A DNA stretch of 64,000 nucleotides from Pithys albifrons albifrons (taxonomy: Eukaryota; Chordata; Aves; Passeriformes; Thamnophilidae): positions 16,543,224-16,607,223 of the forward strand of contig NC_092463.1 of the NCBI RefSeq assembly GCF_047495875.1, given 5' to 3'. Below, one piece after another: positions 49,801-59,584 of this stretch (positions are counted from its first letter, which is position 1; every line of letters starts with the position of its first letter). The notes below the pieces were generated by a model. It had not been told where the DNA came from. It worked only from the letters and a program-made list of their open reading frames with translations, and did not search any database. Position numbers and translations under genes: made by a program.

Positions 49801-50503
49801 CTCCTGTGCGGAGCTTTGAAAAGCTGAAAGTAGGAGGACCCAGCCTCCATCTCCTTGCTAAACAAGCTTGTCCAACCCCTCTGGTGCATCCTGAGGGACT
49901 TCCTCGGGTGCAGAAGAAGCTCAAAGCCAACCAGCTGGTTGGAGGTTAAACATCACATCCTTCTCTTCATTTGACCCTTCAACTACTGGCCCATCCTTAC
50001 CTTAGTGTCGTCTTTATTCATGTCATTTGTCACAGGAAGGGAGACGGCTGTAAGGTGGGAAGAGGGGAGAAAGAAAGAGAACTTGTTATTCATCTCATCT
50101 GGAAGATGAGCAGACAATTACTGTCCTGCTAAAAATGTGAATGGAAAAGAGGGACATCTTTCTCTGGTAGAAGTAAGTAATCTAGGAGCAGCAGCTGGAT
50201 GTGTGCTCTGTGCCCCGCACAGGGAAGGCAAGGCAAGGCAAGGCGAGGCAAGACAAGGTAAGGCAAGGCAAGGCAAGACAAGGCAAGGGCCCGGGACGGC
50301 AGTGACCTTGCGGCGCCGCTGTCCGCGGTGCTGACGGGGCCGCCTGTCTCTGTCCGCGGTGCTGAGCGGGGCCGGAGCCGGGGCCGGGGGGGTAGCGCTG
50401 CCCGTGGGTCGGAGGGGCCGGGCCGGGGCACACGGACCCCAGCCCAGTGCCACTTACCCGGCACGGCCAGGAGCAGCACGGCGAGCAGTCCTGGGCGGCT
50501 CAT
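37766..50503 (-). CDS. CHGA: CHGA, chromogranin A, complete (8 coding exons, spliced)
   Basis: This is chromogranin A, the acidic calcium-binding prohormone of neuroendocrine dense-core granules. Joining 50503-50458, 50047-50001, 46289-46196, 45794-45726, 43581-43483, 41875-41372, 40912-40434 and 37849-37766 on the minus strand gives 473 residues with consistent phases (human 457). Residues 1-18 are a signal peptide with a Leu-rich core, and the mature chain begins LPVTNDMNKDD. Cys35 and Cys56 form the vasostatin loop (mature 17 and 38). Residues about 119-358 are very acidic and include a 13-Glu run at 302-314. WNKMDELAKQLTSK (361-374, after Lys-Arg) is the WE-14 equivalent, about 388-408 the catestatin equivalent, and the last 27 residues (447-473) the serpinin region, ending LRRG. 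The eight-exon layout matches my memory of the human gene. It is convergent with ITPK1, as in human. Confidence 0.97.
37850..40433 (-). other. CHGA: CHGA intron 7
   Basis: This 2.6-kb intron precedes the last coding exon. Its first part, next to the terminal exon, is GC-rich and is open on the plus strand over a long antisense frame. No gene or recognised mobile element is supported. Confidence 0.85.
40434..40912 (-). CDS. CHGA: CHGA coding exon 7 (WE-14, catestatin region)
   Basis: This 479-nt exon encodes residues 288-446 after completing Asn287. In order it holds a 13-Glu run (302-314), ALRGGRHH (position of the pancreastatin end), REWEDTKR, then WNKMDELAKQLTSK (WE-14 equivalent) and KKRR. 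These are followed by RSMKKAFRSRKYAFRNPE (catestatin equivalent), VKRSW, and EEKKDEEGSANRRTE. Borders are CTCTTTCAG and GTTGGT. Confidence 0.95.
40823..40861 (-). repeat. CHGA: Glu-codon run in CHGA (13 GAG/GAA triplets, position approximate)
   Basis: Thirteen consecutive GAG/GAA codons form an interrupted triplet repeat within exon 7. Mammalian chromogranins also carry poly-Glu tracts of varying length, and the acidic run is thought to bind calcium with low affinity. The repeat is a likely site of length polymorphism. Confidence 0.85.
40913..41371 (-). other. CHGA: CHGA intron 6
   Basis: This 459-bp intron separates the two large acidic exons. Nothing else is seen in it. Confidence 0.9.
41372..41875 (-). 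CDS. CHGA: CHGA coding exon 6 (variable acidic region)
   Basis: This 504-nt exon encodes residues about 119-286, starting DAAGEHLEEEQPTGSLAEL and ending EDEEAEDMQGDD plus a base. It is dominated by Glu, Asp, Gln and Lys, low in complexity, with poly-Gln QQQQ. It has little residue-level similarity to human, as expected of this fast-evolving region. Borders are TTCTGCAG and GTAGGT. Frame continuity on both sides supports it. Confidence 0.93.
41876..43482 (-). other. CHGA: CHGA intron 5
   Basis: This 1.6-kb intron contains the possible 42-nt mini-exon at 43344-43385, only about 100 bases after exon 5. Nothing else is recognised. Confidence 0.85.
43344..43385 (-). CDS. CHGA: Possible extra CHGA mini-exon (42 nt)
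   Basis: Between exons 5 and 6 a 42-nt segment lies behind a good acceptor (TCTGCTTCTCTTGTAG) and before a moderate donor (GTATTT). Its phase, 1 to 1, fits both neighbours. It would insert GIFFDAASDKHKKS without breaking the frame. I know of no such exon in mammalian CHGA, so it may be a lineage-specific or alternative exon, or chance. It is not included in the 473-residue model. Confidence 0.3.
43483..43581 (-). CDS. CHGA: CHGA coding exon 5 (end of conserved N-terminal domain)
   Basis: This 99-nt exon encodes GANERTHQQKKNSGFEDE, then LSEVLESQTDKNKRR plus a base. It retains the KK processing site that marks the end of vasostatin-1 in mammals (QQKK) and adds a terminal Arg-Arg. Acceptor TTGGCACAG, donor GTCAGT, phase 1 to 1. 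Confidence 0.95.
43582..45725 (-). other. CHGA: CHGA intron 4
   Basis: This 2.1-kb intron has no supported gene or repeat. Confidence 0.9.
45726..45794 (-). CDS. CHGA: CHGA coding exon 4
   Basis: This 69-nt exon completes Asp, then encodes ERIISILRHQNLLKELQEI and AAQ plus a base. The human counterpart is ERILSILRHQNLLKELQDL. Borders are ATTGCAG and GTACAG, phase 1 to phase 1. Confidence 0.96.
45795..46195 (-). other. CHGA: CHGA intron 3
   Basis: This 401-bp intron has nothing further recognised in it. Confidence 0.9.
46196..46289 (-). CDS. CHGA: CHGA coding exon 3 (disulphide loop)
   Basis: This 94-nt exon encodes VMKCIVEVISDTLSKPNP, then LPISEECLETLRG, nearly identical to the human vasostatin loop. 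The two Cys are 21 residues apart, as in all chromogranin A proteins, and the loop is needed for granule sorting in mammals. Borders are TTTCTAG and GTACAG. Confidence 0.96.
46290..50000 (-). other. CHGA: CHGA intron 2
   Basis: At 3.7 kb this is the longest CHGA intron. It includes a 200-codon open frame on the minus strand at 48391-48993 that resembles no family I know and is near what chance predicts for a window this size. No mobile element is recognised. Confidence 0.85.
50001..50047 (-). CDS. CHGA: CHGA coding exon 2 (signal cleavage and mature N terminus)
   Basis: This 47-nt exon lies between a CCTTACAG acceptor and a GTAAGG donor. It encodes AVS, the end of the signal peptide, then LPVTNDMNKDDTK. 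It enters in phase 1 and leaves in phase 0. Human has LPVNSPMNKGDTE at the same place. Confidence 0.95.
50048..50457 (-). other. CHGA: CHGA intron 1
   Basis: This short GC-rich intron of 410 bp follows the signal-peptide exon. It carries the GGCAA-type satellite listed separately. Confidence 0.9.
50222..50287. repeat. (AGGCA)n pentanucleotide microsatellite in CHGA intron 1
   Basis: About 13 units of AGGCA with variants AGGCG, AGACA and AGGTA run for about 66 bp. It is strand-asymmetric: purine-rich on plus, TGCCT on the CHGA sense strand. It lies about 170 bp downstream of the exon 1 donor. Imperfect units suggest moderate age. Confidence 0.9.
50458..50503 (-). CDS. CHGA: CHGA coding exon 1 (signal peptide)
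   Basis: This 46-nt exon runs from ATG at 50503 to a GTAAGT donor and encodes MSRPGLLAVLLLAVP plus the first base of Ala. The start was chosen because it gives a textbook signal peptide of the same length as human CHGA and lies about 135 bases downstream of the predicted cap site. The exon is GC-rich. Confidence 0.95.
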
Positions 50504-50641
50504 GATGCTGACGGGATGGAGGGAGGGAGAAAGGGGCTGAGGGTGAATCTGTCGTGGCGTGGGGGCTCCAGGCGAAGTGCTGAGGGGAGACCAGCACCGG
50601 CGTGTGTATCTGCGCCAGTGACCTGGCTGAAGATCCCAGAT
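50504..50641 (-). other. CHGA: CHGA 5' UTR (cap site estimated)
   Basis: The cap site is inferred about 30 bases downstream of the TATA box, near 50641 (sense TGCAGTGCC). This gives an intron-free 5' UTR of about 138 bases before the ATG at 50503. Confidence 0.55.
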
Positions 50642-50664
50642 GGGGCACTGCAGCAACTGGCTCA

Positions 50665-50672
50665 TTTATATA
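50665..50672 (-). promoter_or_regulatory. CHGA: CHGA TATA box
   Basis: TATATAAA on the minus strand sits about 165 bases upstream of the initiator ATG. Mammalian CHGA promoters are also TATA-driven. Confidence 0.8.
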
Positions 50673-50688
50673 TCTCAGCCCTCGGAAA

Positions 50689-50696
50689 TGGCGTCA
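50689..50696 (-). promoter_or_regulatory. CHGA: CRE-like element upstream of CHGA
   Basis: TGACGCCA on the minus strand lies 16 bases upstream of the TATA box. Mammalian CHGA has a CRE at a similar distance that confers neuroendocrine expression and cAMP response. The core TGACG half-site is intact, but the other half departs from TGACGTCA. Confidence 0.6.
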
Positions 50697-50715
50697 GGAG
50701 GAAGCCACCTCCTCC

Positions 50716-50730
50716 TCTCCCCCCTCCCGT
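50716..50730 (-). promoter_or_regulatory. CHGA: G-rich Sp1/Egr-like box upstream of CHGA
   Basis: The minus strand reads CGGGAGGGGGGAGAG here, about 20 bases upstream of the CRE-like site. Mammalian CHGA has an overlapping Sp1/Egr-1 site at a comparable place. The assignment is by motif and position only. Confidence 0.4.
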
Positions 50731-51734
50731 CGCACACAGCCTTCCTTCCCGAGAGCCTCCATCACCCGCCAGGTGTCGGAGGAGCGGCCACTCGCCAGCA
50801 TCCCCCCGACCTCCCCTGCTGCCCCCACAAAGGGTGCCACCAGAAGGTGTCAGGCACCAATTGCTCCACCTTCTCCCACTCTCCTGGCATAGGAAAGTTG
50901 AGCTGTGTTTCCAGGATATCGCTTTTCCAGCGTCTCAGCCGACTCCGGCAATCTACAGCACCTGTGCACATGCCCTCTCTCTATGTGCCGGCAGTCGAAC
51001 GTGACAGGCACCTCGTGTCCCACCCAGCATTGCCACCTGGAGGTGGTTTTGCCCTCTTCGGATCCCCTTGTCTGTCACTGACCACGGACGTTTAAACAGG
51101 TGCTGAAATTCTTAGATGCCTGTTTAACACCTCCAGAGGACAGGGGTGCCTGTCAGAGGGGTCAAGAGCCAGAGAACCGGTCATCACAAAATGGGTTTGC
51201 CAATAGACAGGGTAAGTCCCTGCTGTTATGAAACACCTGTTAGCAGGATATCATTAGAGGTAACCAGCAAAGGCTGGTGCATCTGTTGCCCAGCCATTGT
51301 GACTCTAAAAGCAAATTTTCATAGGTTGCTGCCCTGTGTTCAGTGTTTCATAACAATCTGTAGCCACACCCTACACTCCATAGTTGAAGTAACTAAGATT
51401 ACCTGGCTGGCAGTTTCCACTGACCAGGGAGACAGAAGCAGTAACAAACTGTACCATTCTCTGGGTCATAAACATTTCCCTGCTCTTGAAAAAATGGCTT
51501 TCTATTCTTTGGATGCAGCACCTGTCACGTCAGTCAGCTGGATTCCCTTTTGAAAGTGAATCCAGTGCTTCTTTAGGAAAATGTTTCTTTAGAAATAGCA
51601 GCTTACCTATTCTGTGCTATCCCTCAAGCAATTTGAGAGGTCACAAAAGCCAGGGACTTAGACTAGAAAACAAAATTCAGAAAAATGCACTGTCCTTCTT
51701 ACCCATCCTCCCTCACTCTGTTCATAGGGGAGTC

Positions 51735-51800
51735 CTGCACCCAAGGAACTAGAGAGAACCTTAGAGGTCATCGCTGGTCCTCTTGCCCAAGATGACAAGA
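51735..51800 (-). mobile_element. Possible CR1 3'-end fragment
   Basis: ACCTTAGAGGTCATC followed by GGTCCTCTTGCCCAAG resembles the reverse complement of the conserved CR1 LINE 3' end. The match is short and no octamer tail is visible, so this is tentative. Confidence 0.3.
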
Positions 51801-51980
51801 ACTTTTCTATGAGACCAGGGAGTACAGACTGCACTATAAGTTTCCCCTTTCTCTTTCCAGGTGCACATGGAATTGTGCTCCCAAATGTCCTGATATTTAT
51901 CTGATTTAAATGCAAAAAAAGGCACATTTGGATTGTAGAAGGCCACTGATACAATATCAAAGTTTCCCTTGTCTGTTGCA

Positions 51981-52070
51981 TTTTCTTTTCCTTTTCCTTT
52001 TCCTTTTCCTTTTCCTTTTCCTTTTCCTTTTCCTTTCCCTTTTCCTTTCCCTTTCCCTTTCCTTTTTCTC
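51981..52070. repeat. (CTTTTC)n hexanucleotide satellite
   Basis: About 90 bp of pure pyrimidine on the plus strand: roughly eight TTTTCC units, then degenerate CCCTTT variants. It is a homopurine-homopyrimidine tract located 1.3 kb upstream of the CHGA promoter. Confidence 0.95.
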
Positions 52071-55000
52071 TGTATGTGTGCTGTGTGTGTTGTTGAATTG
52101 TTTGTCGGGCAAGGAGGGGTGCAGGTCATATACATATACAATATTCAGTCCTTCAGGATACATCAGAGCATTTGTCTTTGAATCTGAAATACTGAACATT
52201 ATTAGCTTTGTTAATTCCTATGTAATCCTAAGAGAGAAACAGATTGATTTCCTTATCAATCTATGCTTTCCTAGTCAATATTTATTCATCCTTACATATA
52301 AATGTTGATCTTATTAGGGCAATAAATTATCTCAATCCTAATCCAATTTCTTATATGAAGCCCTTTTCTTCCCTGGGGCTTCTTTTTAAGAAATGTGCCA
52401 GGATATGTAATGCCCATCACTACTTTTTTTCTCTCTCAAGTTGTCATCTTGCATACATAAAGTTCATTGCAAAGGAGAAAGTAAATGTTTTCCAGGTATA
52501 TTCTGCATTCTCTCACTGTAATAGCACCTGATGGATGATGAATTTTTCTATTTTTTGCCCAGGAAAATGAATGTGAAACTGTTCATCCAGCAATCAGTAC
52601 TTCTGCTATTGAAATTTGTCTTGTTAGGCACAGCTATATTAGGAACCGTCACTGTAGAGCATGTTAGGGAAAGACTTATGTCAAAAGGCAAAATGATCAA
52701 ATAAAAAAGTGGAAGGCATTCTGCCACAACAGACTTCAAGGAAAGAGCAAGTTTGTAAGTCTCTGAAGTAGTTTGTGGTTTATTATATGGAGTATAGAAG
52801 TAGATCTTCAGTGGGTGGCAAGGTAAATGCAGATGGACATTTATGATCACTTCCAGCCTTATAAAAAAGTTGTTGATGTCTATAGAGAACAATTCCATCT
52901 TTCCTTACAGCTGCACAATTTCTGGTCCATGAAGTCTGGTGGGAAAGTGGAGAGCCATATACCGTTACCCACCTGCAATCATTACACTAACATAACATGT
53001 GCAGATGGACAAAGAGATGAGTTATTGTGATGGGAAAAGGATACTTGCCTTCCTAACCTGTAAGTGATTTGAGAAGACAGCAATGTGTGGATGGATGGGA
53101 GCAGACACCCAGCACTCTTGCAATATCTGTGCTCTGAGCTGAGAGACCAAGAGGGTCAGCAGAGAAGCCATATTGATATATGATCCTCTTATGCATAAGG
53201 TCATTTTCTTAGAGATCATGTGGCTTAAGTGCTATTCTCAGTTAATGCGTAAAAGGAAATTTTTATTTTAATTTTATTTCAGAATTCAGGAACTAAAACC
53301 AAAGGACCTTGAGCACAGCTCTGAGCTACTTTGAGAGCTTTGTTCTCTAATTTCCTGGCTAAAACTGGGTTAAGAACCCACCAGTGTTCTGTGCTTGGTA
53401 ACACTGATGCTGCATCTCAGACTGTAGTGATTTTACAGTTCTGGGAACTCAAGCTCATAAAGAAGAAAAGTGTCATTTTCATGAAGATAACAAAAAGGCT
53501 TGAAGCCAAGGCAGAGCTATTACCCACAGCCTAACCAAAAAGACCACTAAAAAAACAGGCAAATCACTTGATAACTGTTTGACTGAAAAACTTGAATGTA
53601 AGCTCATTGCCAAAATAGCAGCAGTGTATTAAAACCCCCACATCACACCTTTTCTTCTTTCCCACATGTTAGTCAGTCACACTTTCCTCTCAGTTCCCTC
53701 GTCCAAGACTTGCTTGTCTGCCTGTAAGTAGAAATGAGCTTCAAAGTTCAGATTGCTGTTGTGAAAACCCATCTATGCTGGTAAAAGGCAGCTTCTTTTT
53801 CAGATCAGAGGCAAATAGATGTTGAGTTGGTTTGGTTGTCTTAGACTGTGTTTGCACCAGCCTGAACTTAATTGATTTTTCTGTTTTAGGGTTTACTTAT
53901 ACCCCATAAGAAAAGCCCATCATTGTGCCCAATCCCAACAGCAGCTATTGCTCTGCCTATCCATTTTCATCCTTGCCTGACTTGCACAGCTCTAACTGGG
54001 GCAGATGGAGTATGTTTCCTGTTGGGAGAAGAGACCTCCCTGTAGCAATCACAGAATACCATCTGGGCACCCTTACAAATAGCTTGGATCTCAACACAAT
54101 TTTTCTAAACATTATTCAAACACCAATCTGGAAAATGTCATACCTCTCCAATGCCATGTTGAGTTTACCTGTCACTTGCAGAAACTCCTCACTGATTTCT
54201 GTGAGCCCCACTGAATCTGTAAGAAGAGATATGGAGATAGAGGTTCTCTCTGAACAGTGATCTCAAACAGCCTCCTCAGGAAATTACTGATTGTTCCCGT
54301 GGCCATGGTTTTATTTGACTTGTGACAACAAAAGTTTGTGTCATGCTTATTTACATATTCAGTAAGATGAAGCAATTCTCTAAGTTCTAAGCTGGTTTAA
54401 TACAAGCTCATGAGAACATAATTTACACTGTTTACTTAGTTCTGAAGCTGGAGCCATATAGTCCTATTTATTGACCTGCAGGCACTAGCAAGGTTCATGA
54501 GAGTTAAGAGAAAAACAATAGTGACAAGAGTGACTGAGGTCTTTGGAGCAGCACTCCTCATCTGGAGGTCCATAAGCCCACCGGGCTGCCTCCATGCGGC
54601 AGTCTGAATTGAGGTGTACTCCAACTGCTGGCAAGTAACAACTTCATTAACAACTAATACCACAAGTAGCAAGCAAGCCCAGAGGCCCAAGAGCCCAAGG
54701 AGCCCCTCTTAACAGAAGCCTTAACTCTTTATAGTCTCTGTCTCTGTCCATATGCACATGTATTATTTTAAATTGGCTAAAAGTCTTTGTTCACACACCT
54801 TAACTCGAGTCTTGATAGGTGACTGATATCTCTCTCCGTGCTGGCAATTCTCAAACCACATCTTGATATTTTGCAGGTATTTTTCCTCTTCTTTGCTTTC
54901 CCATGCCACAATTAAATCCACTCAATGCTAAGGTCTAGGCTGCCAGCAACCCAGATTTCATCCTGACCTCCAAACTGCCAGCAACTCACAGCCAACACAC

Positions 55001-55939
55001 AGACCCTCAAACAGCATCAGCATCATCCAAGGTTCTGAACATTGGGTAACTGCCTGGTATAATTTGTAGAGATTAATTTTATTCCTCACCCTCTTCCTTT
55101 ATATACCCAAGCTGTCTGTCCACTCCAGGCCAGATGCTCAGTGAACACCAAGTGAGGCAAAGGGGAATGTGGCTCTCCTGGGCTGCCCATAAGGCCATAG
55201 TTCCTCTCTTGATCAAACATGACCATGGTAAGGGTCTTTTTTGAGATGTAAGTTACATGCACTTGTGCTAAGTTTCCCAATTCATAGAGACAAATGACAA
55301 AATCTCTAATTAAAAAAGCAATTATAATTAAAAGAACTTTTTTTTTTACCAGTAGTAAGGTTTAGAATCATGAAACACATGAACATCTCCCATTTGGGAT
55401 GCTTTATTTGATATCCCTTAGCTCCCATTGGAATTAATACACTTGAAGAACTGAAAGGATGACTGAACACACATCCTGCTGCCCTCCTGCTGTTGCAGAA
55501 TGAAGGAAAGGTGTGAGCATCCTGCTCCCTACATATCTCTGTCCCCAAAAGTGTTTACAGAAGCCAGACTTAAGGACTTCCAGGGCACTGCTGTGCCCCA
55601 AGAATATTATTCTCTGAACAGCAGCAATACAACATCCCTAGAACCATTTACCTGGAGATATGAAGCACAAGGACACAGCGATTGCCATTTGGGGTTGGAG
55701 TAGGGAGCCAGAGACTCTGGGCACTCCCCCAGAGGCAGGGACAGGATTTGGGGTGGGAACAGGCCCTCTTCCTACCTGTGTGTCAGGCTGAATGCCAGCA
55801 TCCAAACCTCCCAAAAACTAGGCACTGGCCCTGATATTCATTTTACTGTGCTCCACAGTGTTTTAGAGCTAATTAAAAGGAGCTAGTTTGTTTGTCTCTC
55901 TGAACAGTCTCTCCTCAAACTTGGCACCTTCCTCAGCCT

Positions 55940-56190
55940 GAGGACTTCTTATGGCATTAAGTGCCACAGCTTTCTTAAACATGGCACAAATATTTCATAC
56001 GTTCTTTTAAAATTGCCTCTTGTTCTGATGCTAAAAGCTGGGAAAGACAAAAGCTCTTTCTCTTCCCTAGTCCATGAGGGTTTTGTGGATATTTACATTT
56101 CTTCCTTACTCATCTCCTTTCTGAGAGAAACAATCCCAGTCATCTGGTTCTCATGTGGCTCCTTTAAACCTGGCTACTAGCCAGTAATTC
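55940..56190 (-). mobile_element. Diverged CR1 LINE fragment
   Basis: TTGCCTCTTGTTCTGATGCT, then a run to CTCATCTCCTTTCTGAGAG and AAACAATCCCAGT, follows the order of blocks in the reverse complement of CR1 3' sequences. Divergence is high and borders are unclear. Called from memory of CR1 consensus sequences. Confidence 0.5.
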
Positions 56191-57327
56191 CCACAGATTA
56201 ATTACCCATAGCATATAATTACCTATGATGTAATGCAAAGAGATTCTGGTGTATCCTGCTCTCACTAGGACTTTTTTAGTCTTCACTCAGTGACCCAGAA
56301 ACTTTCTGGTGATATGTGAAAAAAATTGTTTTCATTTTAGAAATGACCATACAGAGATGTCTCAGGAGTCATTATCCTTCAAGATCAATTATTCCCTCAT
56401 ATAGAAGACGTTATGGAGAGGATAGGGAGGGTATCTGGAGGTTTTAGACATGCTCCAGCAGTAAGTCAGTAGTAGAGAGTTGTCTCAGCCTGTATCAGGC
56501 AAATTACTCAGCCTGGATGAGACAAAGACTCTCTCTGTGACTTTGTTGGTCTCAGTTGACACCTTGGTTCCTTTCCTTCATCTGCTCACCCTGGTTTGGG
56601 TCAGGCTGTTCTTCACAGAGCCTGAGCAGAGCTCTGGCCAGTCTGCAGTGCAGATGGTTCCTACCTCAGATGTTCTGTTGATAAGGCAGTTTTTGAACAC
56701 CAAATTTCAAGTTAATGCTAGTTAATGAATGTTCTCTTTCCAGGCAAAGCAAGCCTTTTCCTTCTGTACTAAGCAAAGAACAGGAGGAGGTAACCTTTCA
56801 GGTATTAAATTGCTACAGAACATCAGAACAGAGCAGTTTGAGGAACAGCCACAGAATCTTAAATTACTGTTACCGGGCTTTTCTTCAGCCTGCAGGAGCT
56901 CAGATTTCTTACCTGACCAATGTTTTTTCCTCCCAGGAGAGCAGGGGTTGGCAGTGTCTGTCCTTGGGAACAGCAATTACCTTCACAGGGCAAGGGAACA
57001 GTAGCATGAGGGACCTTCAAGGGCAGTAAAGGCCTCTGCTGAGCCCAGCTCATCCATATTCTCTGCAGATAAAATGGTCCAGACAGACTCCTCCATATGG
57101 TAGGATGAGCCCTACAAAGAAAATTCAGGGATTTGAAGAGAAGTTCTCTGCCTCCTACCCCCCGCCTCCTCCCAGTTTGCTCTGTTTGGAGAGAAGAGTT
57201 TGGGCCACTGACCACTGCTGACCTTGCAGAGACCTCCTCTCCATTTGTACTCAGGTGAGTTCAGACTCAGTCTCTGCTACTAACTGCCTGAGGGAAGGTC
57301 TCAGGATGAACTACACTTTCTACTTTG

Positions 57328-57598
57328 CTGGGGATGGAAAAAACTGAACACAGGATTCCATGTGCAGCCTCACCAGCGCCAAGTACAAAGGGACAATCAC
57401 TGCTCTGGTCCTGTTGGCCACACTATTGTTGATACAGGCCAAGGTACTGATGGCCTTCTTGGCCACACCAGGGCACACGCTGGCTCGTGTTCAGCTGTTA
57501 CTGACCAGCAGCTTTTCTGCAGGGCAGCTTTGCAGCCACTCTGCCCCAAGCCTGTAGTGTTGCATGGGACTGTTGTGACCCACATGCAAAAGTGATTC
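57328..57598 (-). mobile_element. CR1 LINE fragment (reverse-transcriptase 3' portion)
   Basis: Blocks matching CR1 in reverse orientation appear in order: GTGCAGCCTCACCAG, GTTGGCCACACT, GATGGCCTTCTTGGCCACAC, CAGGGCACACGCTGGCTC, GTTCAGCTGTTACTGACCAG and AAGCCTGTAGTGTTGCATGG. The reading frame is broken and both ends are truncated, so it is a dead copy. CR1 is the dominant LINE of birds and other sauropsids. Confidence 0.85.
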
Positions 57599-59496
57599 TC
57601 CTGTTGCCTATGCTGGTTTTGCAGCATCTATGTCCTTATTAGCTTAAGTGCAGCCTAAACATCTGCCTTATGCTAGGACAGGGAGAGCCATGTATTGGTG
57701 CTCTTCTCAGCTGCTGCAGGAGATGACCTCTTAAGTTAAGTACTTCTGGCCCTTCCTTCAAGGATGTGTGAATTTCTTGGCTTTTAGAAACCTCCTGCTC
57801 CTTTTCAACTTGATTTACTTGGTCATACAGATGTTTCCTGTGGTGTTAGACGTGTCCATTATTGGACAAAGGCAAATAGCCAGCTAAGCAACACGACTCA
57901 TCTAATGTGATATTTCATAAGAAAGTGAAATAGTTTCTATTTTGAAGCAGACTTCTGTATGACTGGGGTTCACACATAGCAGAGGTCAGTCAAAGACCTG
58001 CAGAACTGTGTATAAAAGAGCCCAAATTGTCAAAGAGCCCATCTGCTACAGACTTGTTCCAAGTGCCACTAGAGGGTTGGTTCCCACTGCTTCCTCAGCC
58101 ATGCCAGCCATTGGGAAGAATATTTGTTGCTTGTCTGGCTTATTCCCAGGTTGTCCCTGGGCTCAGGATCATCTGTGCAGAAAACTTCTGGAGGAGCAAA
58201 GCCTCAAGGGACTGTCTCTCCACACAGCTGTCTCTGTGGTATATAGTACAAGGGATTGGGTGTGTCAGTTGTCAACAAATAAGCTTTCTTGGTGACAAAT
58301 ATCACTACTATATTCACTTGGGAGCTGGAAAGTCGTGCTCTTCCCAGAATTCCCTTTACTTTTGAGGCAGGGCCTTTCTCCCATCAGATTTGTCCTTTCG
58401 TGGTGAGGGCTAATTTCTCAACCTTTCTCGTGGGAAGGATAGTTCCTGTCTCCCATTGTATTTTTGTGTGAGAAATGTTCTGCTGCAAAAAATAAGCCTA
58501 AACTACACTTTATGACAGCTACAACTTCCTCCAGCCCTCACAGATATGAAAGCAGGGGCCCATGTGAAGGACCTGAGCACCCTTTCCCCTACACAGCCCT
58601 GTTGCAGACATACCATTACTCACTTTCACTCTGATCTGTACACATCTGCTGCAGGTCACACTGTTCAGCACAACCTTAATAGGAACCTCCTCCTATTTGA
58701 AACAAACTGTAACAAATCAGCATATTTGACTGGGAACTCTTCTATACTTTCAGAGATATATTTTGGCTTAACACCACCTGCTTGTTGTCCACTTCAGTAG
58801 ACAAAACCATATTCCTTTCTGGTTTTGAAGCTATGGAATATGTGACAGGTGATGCTACAGTCTGATAATATAAACTGATATTTGAGAAGTTAGAGCAATA
58901 GGAGCAATGATATATATAGATACAGACATCACTTGCTTTAGATTTCTTGTGTAGTGTGGAGAAACAGGTACAAGCCTGACAATGATATAGATGCTACAAA
59001 TAATTTCTGTAGAAACTCTCTGCGGGATCAGTGCCTCACAGAGCAAAGCAGCTCCCTCCTTGAAAGTTCACTAGCAGCATATTTTACATGGATTTTGATA
59101 ATTATACAAATTGTCAACATCTATTTTGATTGGGTTTTAACAAATGAAAGCAGAAGTTAAACGGGATATTTTTTCAAACTTTTCTAAATATAAGAATGCA
59201 TTTTTCAGAACATTTGAACTGAAAACAACTTTGAAATATTTAGCAGAAACACTTTTCCATATTTTGATCAGTTCTATTTATGACTGTGCTGAAGACCATC
59301 TCTACCACCATCACCTGGTATGTTTATAACCATCTGGACCACAGGCTACTTATGTTTCTAACATGCTTATTGCATCTATGATGATTTATTAACTGTTTAT
59401 AAACAGCAGGTATACAGTGTACAATAGCCACAAAGAGAATCAAGAATTCAGTCCTGACCTTAATTCACACGCTCTTGGGTATCCCAGTCACTCCAG

Positions 59497-59584
59497 TTTT
59501 ATTTTATTTTATTTTATTTTATTTTATTTTATTTTATTTTATTTTATTTTATTTTATTTTATTTTTTATTTTATTTTATTTTAA
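59497..59584. repeat. (ATTTT)n pentanucleotide satellite
   Basis: About 17 nearly perfect ATTTT units span 88 bp, with one interruption (ATTTTTT). Its purity suggests recent expansion and likely length polymorphism. It lies about 9 kb upstream of CHGA. Confidence 0.97.

Noticed and set aside
50129..50665. 178-codon frame running through CHGA exon 1 into intron 1 and the 5' UTR
   Set aside because: It is the CHGA signal-peptide exon read through its donor in GC-rich sequence. The spliced model with exon 2 explains the protein better.
51761..52308. Lys-Gly / Lys-Arg repeat proteins and Phe-Leu repeat proteins in overlapping frames
   Set aside because: They are translations of the (CTTTTC)n satellite and not genes.
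54040..54070. CR1 tail-like string AATCACAGAATACCATCTGGG
   Set aside because: Only a few bases resemble the CR1 3' octamers. There is no adjoining CR1 body in either orientation.
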